Shown: positions 1 through 12,131, counted from the first letter of the stretch. The stretch: DNA of 64,000 nt from Aegilops tauschii subsp. strangulata (GCF_002575655.3 NC_053035.3:380161792-380225791); one strand, 5' to 3'. Translations and numbers: made by a program. Notes: a model not told the origin generated them from the letters alone.

Positions 1-1690
1 AGAAGATCCGGACATATGTCTGGAGCTCGTCGACAGGACGTTTTATCAGTCAAGCTGTGACAGTGCTTTGGTGGCTATCATAGCCGATTATCCCGGCCTA
101 CTCCCTGCATCGCATGTAAGTAAAACCGGAGTCCTGACTTCGAAGAAGGATCCCTTCTGTGCACTTTATCCATCGCACATGTATTGCGTTTCACAGGGAA
201 GGCCATCGGGGCACCACGCCGAGCCCGCGGTGACTCGTCAACAAGGGGCACCGATGCCGGGTAGGCTCAAAAGGAAGGCAGTCAGGACCGAACGCCGTTG
301 CAAAGGTATGATTTGAAACCTGCTTCGTAATCGTCGCCTTTTTAAAATATAACGATGTCCCTCGTTCTTTGGCAGAAAAAGTGCTCGGCGGACTGTGACC
401 GGGGATCCTGCCAACCACGCCTCCACCAGCCGGACTCAAGAGCCGGATTCTAGGGCGGAGGTCAACGTGGGAACAACCCCGAACGGTCCTCCTATAGAGG
501 ATGCGGATAGAATATCCGCTACAAATTCCGAGGTGGAGAGCGCCATGAATCACCGGCGTCGTCGGGCCGTACTCCGCGACCCTAACTTCTCTGAAGCGGT
601 GTTTAATGCCTTTAACTCGGGAGACGCGTACATCCAGGCTGCTCAAGGTGGGCTTACTAGAGCCATAGATCAGTATTTAAAGGATATACGGGTAAGAGAA
701 ATCTAACGATTATGTATATCAGTAGCCCCTGAGACTTGAAATAGTTGGCACAACTGATTTAAGGATCATTTTATGGCCAGGTTCTTACAGAAAAGAATAC
801 CCATTTGTCTCAAGAGCTGGAGGAGTGTAGAGCCTAGCTAAAGGCCGCATTTGCTGAAATTGAGGTATCCAAGAAGGCCTCTTCTGGTAATACTTGTCTT
901 TGAGGGACAAGAATGTAATAATGTGTACCAGTTAGTATTCGACATGTTCGTAAATCTAACAATAGATTCTGCAGGCAACCCCGAAGTGAATCCTGATATA
1001 GCACCAGGGGATGGGCAACGTGCTCAACGACAGCTAGAGGCTGGCGAACGCGTGCTTGCACGGGTTATTCAAGAGAAAAATAATCTCCAGGATGCCCATA
1101 CTCGGATGGGCGTTGAACTACAAGATGTTCGGGCCCAACTTGCTTACTCCGTGAAGGAGAATAAGAGGCTTCGACGCGGCATTTTTAGTAAGTGCTCAAA
1201 CGAACCTCTATACAGTTCGGCGAAGAAGCGAGTTAACAGAGTTACGTCTGTAGGTATGCTGACAGGTCGCCCTGAAGAGGAGATGCCTGGATCTGCAGGC
1301 GATTTGCTACAAGAGCTTTCACAACTGCACGAACGAGTTCGACAAGTGATGCAGGGTATTGCCCAAGCCTTGTGGCCATCCGCCTCCCTGCCAGGAGGCA
1401 TGGGAGAGCTTGTAGAGATGCTCAAGGGAGCGTGGCGACGCTTCCGGTTATGGAAGATATCGGCCTGCCGACAAGGTGCGAGGGAAGCCCGGGCTATGCT
1501 GAAGACAAGGTACACCAAGGTTGATCCGAATCACATGGCGCAGGTCGGACCTATAGTGTCAGATGGGAAGGAGATTCCCGTAAGTCTGGTATACGACCAG
1601 GTAGGATTAGCCGCAAAGTATTCCCAACGGGATTGTAGGCTAGACAGCTTGTTGGATGGTATGGAAGAAGAATTTAGCCAGTCTAAATGA
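1..1690 (+). pseudogene. Antisense accessory gene of Gypsy-1, C-terminal exons, broken
   Basis: Plus-strand exon-like segments lie between the integrase end and the missing 3' LTR, opposite to the element's own genes. They include about 395-706 (acidic/basic linker and helical segment), about 782-900 and about 975-1690, the last ending at a TGA at 1688-1690. The protein is helix-rich and coiled-coil-like, with a C-terminal block that I recognise from Triticeae proteins annotated 'putative gypsy type transposon domain-containing' (Pfam Transposase_28 proteins). A TAG at 835-837 interrupts an otherwise coiled-coil frame, so it is probably dead. Function of this family is unknown. The same kind of antisense gene occurs in Gypsy-2 (14515-18403). 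Exon limits are approximate. Confidence 0.5.
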
Positions 1691-2491
1691 CGGTGTACTT
1701 CAATGGACATATTTTGTCCCTAGCCGGATTGTAAATCATTTGTCATGGTGGACCTTTTCGCTTCAGCCTCTGGACCCGATAGTCCAAAGTGTATCCGAAT
1801 ACCCGCTCGGTTATGTAAAACCGGGGTACGCGTGGAAACCAGGCGTGGGGGTCATAAGTGCTTGAACAGACAAGTACCCAACTAGTTATGTTATATTACA
1901 TGGATAGTAAGAAACATCTTCCAGGGAGAATAGTTCCGTTAAGGGTTCCTTTCCCTGGGTATGCATGCGTGAATAAGCATGTCCGAACTGCGAACCGAGA
2001 CGCAGGACAAAAACATCTGGGGGATTATGTTGTAATAGGTATGAAAACATCTTTTGTTCACCGACCGAATATTCCCTTAAGAACGCTAGCTTTCGGCTTC
2101 ACCCAGTCTGAGGTACACATCCGGCTAACCCGACAGTAACAATCGTAGAGGTGCTCCCCTTATGCCCTAGCCAAATTAATGGGAACGTAGGGCATAAATA
2201 CAAGAGCCAGGCAACCCAGCTTGGCCAAAACTTAAGTCATATCGATGCATATAATGGTGAAGAAAAGGTACATATGGAAAAAATGACACATATGTAGGGG
2301 GCATGAAGCCCGGAAGATAATTATATTAAGCTTCGGTATAAGAAGCCCCCAGGTATATTGGGCGCGCATAGCATGGCAAAAGTGTGCGGTCGAGGCCCAC
2401 TTGAAGCCTGTAAGGCCATAAAGAAAAGATAGAAAAATGAAAGAAAGAATATATATATATATAGATACAGAGACGAACACGGAGTTCCGCA
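1691..2491. other. Gypsy-1 spacer between integrase and antisense gene
   Basis: No convincing coding region on either strand. It holds a short TA run near 2450-2462 and otherwise unremarkable sequence. It lies between the converging ends of pol (minus strand) and the antisense gene (plus strand), so both transcripts would terminate here. Confidence 0.6.
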
Positions 2492-3886
2492 CTAGGCGGA
2501 GAATCTTCGGAGTCTGGCCGCGTTCCATGGGTTCGGCTCGAGTCGATTATCTGATGCATCGCGCAGACGGTACGCTCCTCCGGTGAGAACTTGATCAATG
2601 ATGAAGGGACCCTCCCACTTGGGCTTGACCTTGTCCTTTTTCTTCTCCGGTAGGCGTAGAACGAGTTCGCCAACATTATAAGTTTTGGCCCGTACTTCCC
2701 TGCTTTGATACCGTCGAGCATGTTGCTGATAGAATGCGGAACGGGATTTTGCGACATCACGCTCCTCCTCCAGGGCATCTAACCTGTCCTGCCGATCCAG
2801 CTCGGCTTCTCTTTCTTCATACATGCGCACACGAGGTGAGTCATGAAAGATGTCGCAGGGCAATACTGCCTCTATGCCGTACACCATAAAAACGGTGTGT
2901 ATCCGGTAGTGCGGTTCAGCGTGGTCTGCAGCCCCCATAGTACGGAGTCGAGCTCCTCGACCCAGTGCGTATCTGATTCCTTCAAGGATCGCACTAGTCC
3001 GGGTTTGATGCCGCTCATAATAAGACCATTTGCTCGTTCAACTTGACCGTTTGTTTGGGGGTGATAGACATATGCATAATCGAGCTTAATGCCCATGTTG
3101 CCGCACCTGGTTTTCACCTCGTCGGTTGTAAAGCTGGAGCCGTTATCGGTGATGATGCTGTGGGGGACACCATAACGGTGTACGACCCCAGATATGAAGT
3201 CTATCACTGGTCCGGAGTCGGCCGTTTTAACTGGTTTAGCTTCTATCCATTTGGTGAATTGATCCACCATGACCAATAAGTATTTTTTCTTATGGCTTCC
3301 TCCTTTAAGGGGTCCGACCATGTCAAGCCCCCAGACCGCAAAGGGCCAAGTTATGGCGATTGTTTGGAGAGCGGTAGGTGGCATATGGCTTTGATTTGCA
3401 AAAAGCTGGCAACCGACGGAACATTGGACGAGGTCCTGTGCGTCTGCTCGGGTTGACGGCCAGTAGAAACCTGTACGGAAGGCCTTGCTTACAAGGGCCC
3501 GAGCTGCGGCATGATGGCCGCCGAGTCCAGCGTGAATTTCAGCCAAGAGCTGCTGCCCTTCCTCTTCGGAGATGCATCTTTGGAGCAATCCGGTCGCGCT
3601 TTTCTTATAAAGCTCTCCGTCATGAACCTTATAGGCTTTAGAGCGCCGCACGATGCAGCGTGCCTCAGTTTGGTCCTCGGGGGAGTTCTTGCCTATTTAA
3701 GTAGGCTAAGAAGGGTTCTGTCCACGGGGCAATGACAACCATGATTACGTGGGCCAAAGGTGTTATTTCTGTGGCGTAGCCTCCGATTACGTCAGAGTGT
3801 TCGGGGTCAGGGGTTGTGTTCGGAGCCAGATTGGTATTGTCGGTCTCTCCTTCCCAAACCACGGATGGCTTGAATAGCCTTTCCAA
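2492..3886 (-). pseudogene. pol: Gypsy-1 integrase, broken
   Basis: Covers the RNH-IN linker (3665-3886), the zinc-binding H-H/C-C region (about 3450-3560), and the D,D35E catalytic core with D in 'WGLDMVGP' near 3325, D in 'ITDNGSSF' near 3140 and E in 'GQVERANG' near 3035. Near 2885-2930 a frameshift moves the C-terminal part into the frame 2492-2938, which ends in the basic 'WEGPFI' tail typical of Gypsy integrases. A second frameshift lies near 3660-3680. With the other breaks the polyprotein is inactive. Confidence 0.88.
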
Positions 3887-3958
3887 AAAGATATTAGGTG
3901 GGACGGGGTCGCGCTTAGCGCCAATGCGGGCAAGGATATCCGCCGCTTGATTGTTTTC

Positions 3959-6204
3959 TCAAACCACATGGTGGAATTCGAGCCCCTCGAACCGGGCTGA
4001 CATTTTGAGGACGGCGTTGCGGTAAGCCACCATTTTTGGGTCCTTGGTGTCAAAGTCTCCATTTATTTGAGATATTGTGAGGTTCGAATCCCCACGCACT
4101 TCTAGGCGTTGAATGCCCATGGAGACTGCCATCCGAAGACCATGCAATAGAGCCTCGTATTCAGATGCATTGTTGGAGTCTGTGTATAATATTTGTAGTA
4201 TGTATTGGACTGTATCTCCGGTGGGGGACGTCAGGACAACGCTTGCTCCCAGACCCGCCAGCATGTTAGAGCCGTCAAAGTGCATGGTCCAATTGGAGTA
4301 CGCGCCGTACTCTTTAGGGAGTTCGGCTTCTGTCCATCGGCGACGAAGTCAGCCAGTACTTGCGACTTAATGGCTCGCCATGGTTTGTATATGATGTCGA
4401 ACAGGAGGAGCTCTATAGCCCACTTAGCAATCCGGCCCGTGGCGTCGCGGTTATTTATTATATTGTTGAGTGGTACTTCAGAGGCCACCGTGATCGAACA
4501 CTCTTGAAAGTAGTGTTGTAGTTTCCGGGATGCCATGAAGACCGCGTATGCTATCTTTCGATAATGTGGGTACCGTGATTTGCATGGTGTGAGGACGGTG
4601 GATACGTAGTATACCAGCTTTTGAAGTGGGAACTTATGTTCGTCCTCCTCTCGCTCGACAATGAGCACTGCGCTAACAACTTGGTGTGTTGCAGCTATAT
4701 ATAATAGCATGGGTTCATCGATGTTTGGCGTGGCCAGGATTGGGTTGGTGGCCAGGAGGGCCTTTATTTCTTCCAGTCCGGCCATGGCCGCGTCCGTCCA
4801 CTCGAAGTGTTCGGTGCGTCGAAGAAGGCGATAAAGAGGTAGTGCCTTTTCTCCCAATCGGGAGATAAAGCGGCTTAAGGCAGCCATGCATCCAGTTAAT
4901 TTCTGGATTTGCTTGAGGTCTGTTGGGGTAGCCAACTGTGACAAGGCTCGAATTTTAGCCGGATTTGCTTCAATTCCTCTATTGGAAACGATGAAGCCCA
5001 GGAGCTTTCCGGCAGGAACGCCGAAAACGCATTTTTCCGGATTGAGCTTGATGTCATATGTTCGGAGATTGTCGAACGTAAGCCTCAGGTCGTCTATTAA
5101 AGACTCGACGTTTCTGGTTTTGATGACTACGTCGTCTACGTATGCATCCACTGTTTTGCCGATTTGTGTTTCCAGGCATGTCTGAATCATGCGTTGATAG
5201 GTTGCACCAGCATTTTTGAGCCCGAAACGCATGGTGTTAAAACAAAAGGGGCCATATGGAGTCATGAATGTCGTTGCGGCTTGATCAGACTCCGCCATCT
5301 TGATTTGATGGTATCCGGAGTATGCGTCGAGAAAGCACAATGAGTCGTGTCCTGCTGTGGCATTGATTATTTGATCGATGCGAGGGAGAGGGAAGGGATC
5401 CTTTGGGCAAGCCTTATTGATGTCCTTGAAATCGACGCATAGGCGCGAGGATTTGTCCTTCTTTGGTACCATCACCAGGTTTGCTAGCCAGTCTGGGTGT
5501 TTTGTTTCTCTGATGAATCCGGCTTCGAGTAACTTGGCTAGCTCCTCTCCCATGGCTTGTCGTTTAGGTTCTGAAAAGCGCCACAGTGTCTGCTTGACCG
5601 GCTTGTATCCTTTTTGTATATTGAGGCTAAGCTCGGCCAGCCTGCGTGGGAATCCTGGCATATCTGAGGGGTGCCAGGCAAAGATGTCCCAATTCTCGCG
5701 TAAGAACGCCCGCAGTGCGGCGTCGATTGTGGGGTCCAGTTGTGCCCCGATGGTTGCTGTTTTTGTAGAGCCCGTTGGGTGGACTTGGAATTTGACAATT
5801 TCGTCCGCTGGTTTGAAAGAGGTGGATTTGGATCGCTTGTCGAGTATCACGTCGTCCCTGTCCACTGCGGAGCGCAGCGCTGTTAGTTCTTCCGTTGCGA
5901 AGGCTTCGGATAGTGCCTCAAGGGCCAGTGCGGCTGTTTTATTTTCGGCGCGGAGTGCTATATCCGGATCACTTGCTAGAGTGATGATTCCATTGGGCCT
6001 GGGCATCTTGAGCTTCATGTACCCGTAATGGGGTATGGCTTGGAACCTCGCGAATGCGTCCTGCCCTAGAAGGGCGTGGTATCCACTATTCAACGGGGCT
6101 ACTTGGAATGTTATCTCTTCGGACCTGTAATTTTCCGGCGTGCCGAATACCACATCAAGGGTGATTTTTCCCGCACATCGTGCCTCCCGACTAGGGATAA
6201 TTCC
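3959..6204 (-). pseudogene. pol: Gypsy-1 reverse transcriptase and RNase H, broken
   Basis: The long minus-strand frame (ATG at 6153) contains the RT fingers and palm, including the YVDD catalytic site near 5130-5142, and the thumb region; it makes cDNA from element RNA in virus-like particles. Near 4320-4345 a frameshift moves the reading to another frame that begins RNase H (segment starting near 4285, with the expected D-G-S motif and later acidic residues). A TGA at 3959-3961 closes that frame before the RNase H tail; again an arginine CGA to TGA change is the simplest explanation. The remainder of the linker (3665-3958) is readable but shifted before integrase. Confidence 0.88.
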
Positions 6205-7607
6205 TCAGAAGGTAGTGTTGCTTTGCTCAATGCGGCCTTTGTCTATTTCCATCTTGTTGAGAGTTTCCTCGTAAATGAGGTTTAATCCGCTGCCACCGTC
6301 CATGAGCACTTTAGTAAGCCGAAAGCCGTCCACAATCGGACTAAGGACCAAAGCGGCTGGAGCTCGGACTGTTTGGAATGACGGTTCTTCACTAGCATTG
6401 AAAGTTATAGCCATGTCGTTCCAGGGGTTTGTTGCTGCCACACGACAGACTTCAGCGAGGCTGCGGAGTGCTCGTTTGCGCCTGTTATTTGAGGCAAAAG
6501 TCTCGAAGACTGTCAATACCATATTGTTTCTTTCTATGGGATGGTGCTCTGCAGTATCGTTGATGAGGAGATCCTCGCCGCTCTTGGCCACTTGCCGAAG
6601 TATCCAACATGCTCTAAGGCTGTGTGTTGGTATGGTATCCAGTGTGGTGTGAATTGTGCATGGCCCATTGTGCCATCCCTCCAATACGGTTCCATGCCCT
6701 GTAGTGAGCTTTGGTTTCTTTGTGATTGGATCGGGCGACTTGTGAGAGTGCGCCCTTTTAGTTTGGACGAAGGGTTTATTGAAGGCCGGTGGATCCCAGA
6801 ATTTTGCTTGGGTTTTCCAGGCGCTTTCCATCGCACAGTACTTCTGTACTATGGCCGCCAAGTCAGTGAAGTGTACTATGTCATGGTGACGTATGGCGTT
6901 TAGGATTCCCTTGTCCGTGCAATTATTGCAAAATAACGAAATTGCATCTTCCTCGCGACAGTCCTTGATCTTGTTCATTACAAGGAGGAATCTGGCCCAA
7001 AAGTGATGCACTGTCTCTTGGGGCTCTTGTCTAATGTGGGAAAGATCGCTTGTATCTGGGTGGGTGGATTTATGCCCAAGCCCTGACCCATTCTAAGGCT
7101 CAGAAGAGCTTCCGAATTTGATAGTTCGGGATCTGGAACATTGCCCAATTTTTCTGGCTCGCCGTCCGATTTCAAGTTCGGAACTTGGGCCATGTCCTTC
7201 TGCAGACGGGTATCCAGCTCTGAGAGCTCGGGAATCCGGACATAGTTCGTCCTCAAAATAGAGGAAGAATCAGTGCATTGCTCCTCCATTACCACTATCT
7301 GATGGGTGACCGGCGGAGAATCGATCTCTCTTTGGTCGGGTTTAAGCCCGATCCGATCGTAGTCTATAGCGACTCCCAGGGCGGCGAAGCGATCCAAGAG
7401 CTCGCTCAAGGACGAAAGCACCATTGGATCCATCTGCTCGGCGTATTCCGAGCTGACGTGGAGGTTGTTTTCGATGACCCGAGAAGTCATCATCGGCGCC
7501 GCGGCCGAACGGGCGGTCATGACGAAGCCGCCTAGTCGGAGGGTTTGGCCTAAAGCCAGAGCTCCCCCAGAGGTGATGTTGTCCTTGATAACAAGGTGAG
7601 CCATCAA
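6205..7607 (-). pseudogene. gag: Gypsy-1 gag and protease region, broken
   Basis: The first ATG on the minus strand after the LTR is at 7607. An acidic N-terminal gag segment runs to about 7000, where the frame shifts; the following frame (from 7011) has the conserved retrotransposon gag core with tryptophan/phenylalanine-rich helices and then a protease segment with an aspartyl-protease-like D-G-G-S-G site near 6290. A TGA at 6205-6207 interrupts the same frame that continues into RT; an arginine codon CGA is the likely ancestor (C to T change). Gag looks shorter than usual for the superfamily (about 450 residues to protease), so an internal deletion near 7000 is possible. Not functional as it stands. 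Confidence 0.8.
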
Positions 7608-7632
7608 ACCTTACCGTGACGACACAGTGGAA

Positions 7633-7651
7633 CTCTCAATTAAAGCACCAA
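7633..7651 (-). other. Gypsy-1 primer-binding region
   Basis: Directly inside the LTR the minus strand reads TTGGTGCTTTAATTGAGAG. The position is that of a tRNA primer-binding site, but it is not the common initiator-Met form (TGGTATCAGAGC). I cannot assign a primer tRNA by eye. Confidence 0.5.
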
Positions 7652-8126
7652 TGTTGGTGTCAAAACCGGCGTATCTCGGGTAGGTGGTCCTGAACTGTGC
7701 GTCTAAGGCTAATGGTAACATGAGGCGGGGGACACAATGTTTACCCAGGTTCGGGCCCTCTCGATGGAGATAATACCCTACTTCCTGCTTGATTGATCTT
7801 GATGATATGAGTATTACAAGAGTTGATCTACCACGAGACCGTAGAGGCTAAACCCAAGAAGCTAGCCTATGATTATGATTGTTGTGTTGGGTCCTACGGA
7901 CCGAACCCTCCGGTTTATATAAACACCGGAGGGGGCTAGGGTTACACAGAGTCGGTTACAGAGAAGGAGATCTACATATCCGAATTGCCAAGCTTGCCTT
8001 CCATGCCAAGAAGAGTCCCATCCGGACACGGGACGAAGTCTTCAATCTTGTATCTTCATAGTCCAACAGTGCGGCCAAAGTATATAGTCCAGCTGTCTGG
8101 ATACCCCCTAATCCGGGACTCCCTCA
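7652..8126 (-). repeat. 5' LTR of Gypsy-1
   Basis: On the minus strand it starts TGAGGGAGTCCCGGATTAGG and ends with ...CACCAACA, i.e. TG...CA ends, 475 bp. On the plus strand it runs from TGTTGGTGTC at 7652 to GACTCCCTCA at 8126. The junction with an interrupted RT frame at 8127 fixes the outer end; the gag leader fixes the inner end. No second LTR is available to date the insertion. Confidence 0.88.
7914..7923 (-). promoter_or_regulatory. TATA box in Gypsy-1 LTR
   Basis: TTTATATAAA is embedded in a near-perfect palindrome (CTCCGG ... CCGGAG) in the middle of the LTR, at the usual place for the U3 core promoter. Because the box is palindromic it could fire in either direction. No transcript evidence. 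Confidence 0.5.
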
Positions 8127-9633
8127 ATGTGGAAGCATACGTGGATGACATTGTGGTCAAGTCACGTAAAGGTTCTGACCTACTGACTGACCTTGCTGAA
8201 ACCTTTGCCAACTTGAGAAGATATGATATCAAGCTCAACCCGTCAAAGTGCACATTCGGAGTCCCAGGTGGAAACTTACTCGGTTTTCTCGTTTCCGAAC
8301 GAGGGATCGACGCAAACCCGAAAAAAGTTGGAGCAATCCTCCGAATGAAACGCCCCGTGCGTGTGCACGATGTTCAGAAGCTTACTGGTTGTTTGGCTGC
8401 ATTGAGCCGATTGATCTCTCGTCTCGGTGAGAAGGCATTGCCTCTTTAGCGACTGATGAAGAAATCTGACAAATTCGAGTGGACTCCTGAAGCCGAAGCA
8501 GCGTTTGTAGAGCTCAAAGCCCTGTTTCCACCCAGCCGGTGCTTGCTGCCCCAATCAGCAAGGAGCCTCTACTACTGTACATCACAGCCACTGGACAAAT
8601 TGTCAGCACAGTGCTCACGGTCGAGCGGGAAGAAGAAGGCAAAGCCTACAAAGTTCAGCGCCCAGTGTATTATATTTCTAAAGTCTTGACTCCGTCCAAG
8701 CAGAGATATCCACATTATCAGAAGCTTGTTTATGGAATTTACTTGACCGCGAAGAAAGTTGCACACTACTTCTCAGGCCACTCGATTTCAGTTGTCAGCG
8801 ACGCTCTGTTATCAGAAATTCTGAACAATAGCGATGCAAATGGTCGAGTGGCAAGGTGGACGATTGAACTCCTTCCGTTGGATATCAAATTTGAGGCAAA
8901 GGAAGCAATCAAGTCCCAAGCAATAGCGGATTTCCTCGCCGAGTGGATTGAACAGCAGCAACCGACTCAGATTCACTCAGAACATTGGACTATGTTCTTT
9001 GATGGGTCCAAGATGTTGAATGACTCTGGTGCAGGAGTGGTTTTGGTATCTCCAAGAGGTGACAAGCTCAGCTATGTCCTCCAGATTCACTTTGATTCTT
9101 CAAACAGCGAAGCTGAGTATGAGGCACTTTTGTATGGGTTGCGTATGGCCATTTCACTCGGCGTCTGTCGCCTGATGGTCTACGGCGACTCGGACTTAGT
9201 AGTCAATCAGGTGATGAAGGAGTGGGATATCAAGAGCCTAGCAATGAATAGTTGTTGCAATGCAATAAAAAAGCTAGAGAAGAAGTTTGAGGGGTTAGAG
9301 CTCCACCACATACCTCGAATCAAGAATCAAGCTGCTGATGATCTGGCGAAGACAGGTTCCACTCGGAAGCCTATCCCTAGTAATGTGTTCTTGGAGCATC
9401 TCCACACCCCGTCAGTTCAAGAAGATCCCTTCACGGAAGAGCCTCCGCAACCGATAAGTTCAACCAATCCGACTGAGATTGAAGTTCCAACTGTAGTCGA
9501 CTTGATCATGGAAGTTCTAGTGATCACCCTGACTGGACGGTGCCATACATCGCATACCTGGTTAGGCAAGAACTCCCAGAAGATGAAGATGAGGCCCGCC
9601 AGATCATTCGTCGATCCAAAGCCTTCACCGTGA
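8127..9633 (+). pseudogene. pol: Gypsy-2 reverse transcriptase (C-terminal part) and RNase H, broken
   Basis: Reading begins in mid-domain, just upstream of the YVDD catalytic site (8138-8149), and continues through the thumb. A TAG at 8447-8449 replaces a residue that is tyrosine in the matching Gypsy-1 segment (LYRLL). A frameshift near 8520-8545 moves the frame to 8539-9633, which holds the connection domain and RNase H (D-G-S near 9000, further acidic residues to about 9340). Another frameshift near 9525-9535 leads to the integrase linker. Inactive. Confidence 0.87.
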
Positions 9634-10766
9634 TCAGTGGACAACTTTACAGGGAAAGTGTCACAGGAGTTGCTCAGCGTTGCATCACTCGAGAAGAAGG
9701 TTGAATGATTCTAAATGAGATCCACTCGGGGACCTATGCTCACCATGCGTCCTCTCGGACCATCGTAGCCAAAGCATACCAAGCGGGATTCTATTGGCCA
9801 CATGCAAGCGAGATGGCAAAGGATATAGTCGACAAGTGCGAAGGCTGCCAGTTCTATTCAAACATGTCTCACAAACCCGCATCTGCCTTGAAGACTATTC
9901 CACTCGTCTCGCCGTTTGCTGTCTGGGGGTTGGATATGGTTGGACCTTTCAAGACTGGCAGAAGTGGTTTCACTCATTTGCTCATAGTTGTCGACAAATT
10001 CACCAAATGGATTGAAGCCAAGCCTATCAAAAACCTTGATTCAACCACTGCCCTTAGTTTTATCAGAGAGCTGATATTCAGATATGGAGTCCCTCACAGC
10101 ATTATCACTGATAACGGCTCCAACTTTGATTCTGATGAGTTCAGGGCATTTTGTGCGTCCCAAGGCACTCGGGTCGACTACGCATCCCTTGTGCACGCGC
10201 TGTCGAATGGACAAGCAGAAAGGGCAAATGGCCTGATCCTTCAAGGGCTGAAACCCCGACTGATGCGGGATCTCAAGCATGCCGCTGGAGCTTGGGTAAC
10301 TGAAGTGCCGTCTGTCTTATGGGTACTGAGAACAACTCCAAACTGGTCGACTGACCAAACTCCTTTCTTCACGGTGTATGGTGCTGAAGCTGTGCTTCCG
10401 ACTGACTTGCTTCCCAATGCCGCTCGAGCGGAACTCTTCTCAGAAGCTGAAGCAGAACAGCCGCACGAAGATGCGGTAGATCTCCTGGAGGAAGAACAAG
10501 AGATGGCTCTAATCCAGTCGACCATCTATCAGCAAGACCTGCGTCGATTCCACACCAGAAACATCAGCGGTCGAGCATTTCAAGAAGGAGATCTTGTACT
10601 CCGAGTGCACCAGAAGCGACCTCACAAGCCTGCTCCAGCCTGTGAAGGCCCCTTCATCATCACCAAGGTGCTCCACAACGGGGCGTATCACCTCTACAAC
10701 GTAGCGAAGAAAGAAGACGAGCCATGCTCGTGGAATGCGGAGCTGCTCCGCCATTCTTATACCTAA
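9634..10766 (+). pseudogene. pol: Gypsy-2 integrase, with TGA near the start
   Basis: A TGA at about 9703-9705 cuts the frame from its linker; downstream the frame is open for 353 codons to a TAA at 10764-10766. Visible are the H-H/C-C zinc region (about 9720-9860), the catalytic core (D in 'WGLDMVGP' near 9935, D in 'ITDNGSNF' near 10110, E in 'GQAERANG' near 10215) and the C-terminal 'CEGPFI' tail. This is the best-preserved domain of Gypsy-2, but it cannot be translated with the rest of pol. Confidence 0.88.
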
Positions 10767-10861
10767 ACACTCGGATCGACGAGTTGTAATAAGAATCCTT
10801 CAGTTTGCTTATCAAGGACAAGATTTTTTGCAATATCTTAATGATTGTTATCCCTTAAGCA

Positions 10862-12130
10862 TATGAGTTCAAATCCCCAAGTGGGTGGCTTAGCCGTGAA
10901 CCCGATTCGCCTAAGTTTCGAAAACAACTCCGAGTGGAGAGCAACCCTCCCACTCGGGGGCTTAGCCGCGAATCCGATTCGCCTAAGTTACAAAACATTC
11001 CGAGTGGAGAGCAACCCTCCCACTCGGGGGCATAGCCACAAATCTGATTCGCCTAAGTTACAAAAACAATCCGAGTGGAGAGCAACCCTCCCACTCGGGG
11101 GCTTAGCCGCGAATCCGATTCGCCTAAGTTACAAAAACACTCCGAGTGGAGAGCAACCCTCCCACTCGGGGGCATAGCCACAAATCTGATTCGCCTAAGT
11201 TACAAAAACACTCAGAGTGGAGAGAAATCCTCCCACTCGGGGGCTTAGCCGCGAATCCGATTCGCCTAAGTTACAAAAACACTCCGAGTGGAGAGCAATC
11301 CTCCCACTCAGGGGCTTAGCCGCGAATCCGATTCGCCTAAGTTTCAATAACCACTCCGAGTGAAGAGCAATCCTCTCACTCGGGGGCTTAGCCACAACCC
11401 CGTACTCGCCTAAGTTACAAACCACTCCGAGTGAAGAGCAATCCTCTCACTCGGGGGCTTAGCCGCGAATCCGATTCGCCTAAGTTAAAGAACCACTCCG
11501 AGTGGAGAGCAATCCTCTCACTCAGGGGCTTAGCCGCGACCCAGTACTCGCCTAAGTTACAAACCACTCCGAGTGAAGAGCAATCCTCTCACTCGGGGGC
11601 TTAGCCGCAAATCCGATTCGCCTAAGTTAAAAAAGCATTCCGAGTGGAGAGCAATCCTCTCACTCGGGGGCTTAGCCGCGGATCCGATTCACCTAAGTTA
11701 AAAAACCACTCCGAGTGGAGAGCAATCCTCTCACTCGGGGGCGTAGCCGCGACCCCGTACTCGCCTAAGTTACAAACCACTCCGAGTGAAGAGCAATCCT
11801 CTCACTCGGGGGCTTAGCCGCGAATCCGATTCGCCTATGTAAAAAACAACTCCGAGTGGAGAGCAATCCTCCCACTCGGGGGCTTAGCTGCGACCCCATA
11901 TTCGCCTAAGTTACAAACCACTCCAAGTGAAGAGCAATCCTCCCACTCGGGGGCTTAGCCGCGACCCCGTACTCGCCTAAGTTACAAACCACTCCGAGTG
12001 AATAGCAATCCTCTCACTCGGGGGCTTAGCCGCGAATCCGATTCGCCTTAGTTAAAAAACCACTCCGAGTGAAGAGTGACCCTCTCACTCGGAGGCTTAG
12101 CTACGAATCCGATCCGCCTAAGTCACAAAG
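10862..12130 (+). repeat. 18-unit tandem array, about 71 bp per unit, in Gypsy-2 3' region
   Basis: Eighteen units each contain a CACTCGGGGGCTTAGCC-like core, an ATTCGCCTAAGTTACAAA segment and a GAGTGGAGAGCAA segment. Core spacing averages about 70-71 bp from 10957 to 12083. Two unit subtypes interleave: one with GCGAATCCGATTCGCC, the other with ACCCCGTACTCGCC, partly alternating between 11375 and 12012, which suggests amplification of a dimer. The core resembles the element's own polypurine-tract sequence (ACTCGGG... and TCGGGGGCTAA near 18900-18938). Confidence 0.9.
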
Positions 12131-12131
12131 A

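Larger units (their letters stand above)
1..8126 (-). mobile_element. Gypsy-1 LTR retrotransposon, minus strand, 3' end outside window
   Basis: Read on the minus strand the order is 5' LTR (7652-8126), primer-binding region, gag, protease, reverse transcriptase, RNase H, integrase (ending 2492), then a spacer and an antisense accessory gene. Protease-RT-RNH-integrase order defines the Ty3/Gypsy superfamily. No second copy of the LTR is found to the left, so the 3' LTR lies before position 1. The element sits in the RT domain of another Gypsy element: directly after the LTR, at 8127, an RT reading frame on the opposite strand starts just before its YVDD site. The expected 5-bp target duplication would be ATGTG (8127-8131); its partner is outside the window. 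LTR start resembles the abundant wheat Fatima-type families, but the name is from memory. Confidence 0.9.

Noticed and set aside
191..646. 151-codon minus-strand frame in the Gypsy-1 tail
   Set aside because: It is the complement of the antisense gene's exons and shows no retrotransposon domain.
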